From an uncultured Lachnospiraceae bacterium (GTDB lineage: Bacteria > Bacillota > Clostridia > Lachnospirales > Lachnospiraceae), in contig CASWRE010000029.1 of assembly GCA_949471785.1 (NCBI GenBank), positions 1-42,635 on the forward strand: a stretch of 42,635 nt of DNA, written 5' to 3'. The notes below the pieces were generated by a model. The model was not told the DNA's origin. It searched no databases and saw nothing but the letters and a program-made list of their open reading frames with translations. Positions within the stretch are counted from its first letter, which is position 1. Each line of letters begins with the position of its first letter. Both the position numbers and the translations under genes were made by a program. This document shows positions 42,588 to 42,635 of this stretch, in pieces.

Positions 42588-42635
42588 AGTACCATATAAG
42601 TGTAAGAGATAAAGCATATCATTAGTGCTTTACCT

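Overview
The window looks like a chromosome segment of a gut-type member of the Clostridia, most likely Lachnospiraceae. This is inferred from GGAGG-type ribosome sites, sigma-A promoters, LytTR and PTS gene styles and moderately GC-rich coding. No rRNA, tRNA, CRISPR array or complete transposase gene was seen.

Region 1 (1-15.1 kb) is an L-fucose module built around a bacterial microcompartment (BMC). A divergent PHP-family phosphoesterase gene faces a long plus-strand cluster: pduU-like shell, pduV/eutP-like GTPase, fuculose-phosphate aldolase, CoA-acylating aldehyde dehydrogenase, zinc alcohol dehydrogenase, four BMC-H shell genes, pduL, a CcmL/EutN vertex gene, pduS, pduT, a DeoR regulator and an iron alcohol dehydrogenase. 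An AraC regulator and L-fucose isomerase (fucI) follow. Four enzymes carry helices that look like encapsulation peptides. There is no B12-dependent or glycyl-radical diol dehydratase. The likely route is therefore fuculose-1-P to DHAP plus L-lactaldehyde, which is disproportionated inside the shell to lactyl-CoA/lactyl-P and 1,2-propanediol. A fuculokinase and a sugar transporter are not in the window; a fucose mutarotase (fucU) sits 18 kb downstream of fucI.

Region 2 (15.1-19.6 kb) has an isolated RibD/DHFR-like gene, then pgi and glmS (fructose-6-P metabolism), with two strong hairpins in the pgi-glmS gap. Region 3 (19.7-25.2 kb) is a LytTR/GHKL two-component pair divergent from a large secreted repeat protein. 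Region 4 (25.2-33.0 kb) is a mannitol PTS operon: mtlR, a fused mtlA (EIICBA), mtlD, two HPr-type genes and ptsI. The canonical HPr has Lys in place of regulatory Ser46, while its paralogue keeps Ser46.

Region 5 (33.0-39.3 kb) has fucU, two small membrane proteins, a monofunctional glycosyltransferase, a small charged protein, a 100-base inverted repeat, a pair of WYL-domain regulators and a divergent rtcB RNA ligase. Region 6 (39.3-42.6 kb) has a UDP-glucose 6-dehydrogenase fused to an N-terminal Xre-type helix-turn-helix, followed by the decayed remains of an RloAB/AbiL-like defence pair: a headless ATPase and an RloB gene with one nonsense codon and one homopolymer frameshift.

Starts were reassigned from ribosome binding sites and promoters where the longest reading frame was implausible. 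All functions are assigned by reading motifs by eye; no database search was run.
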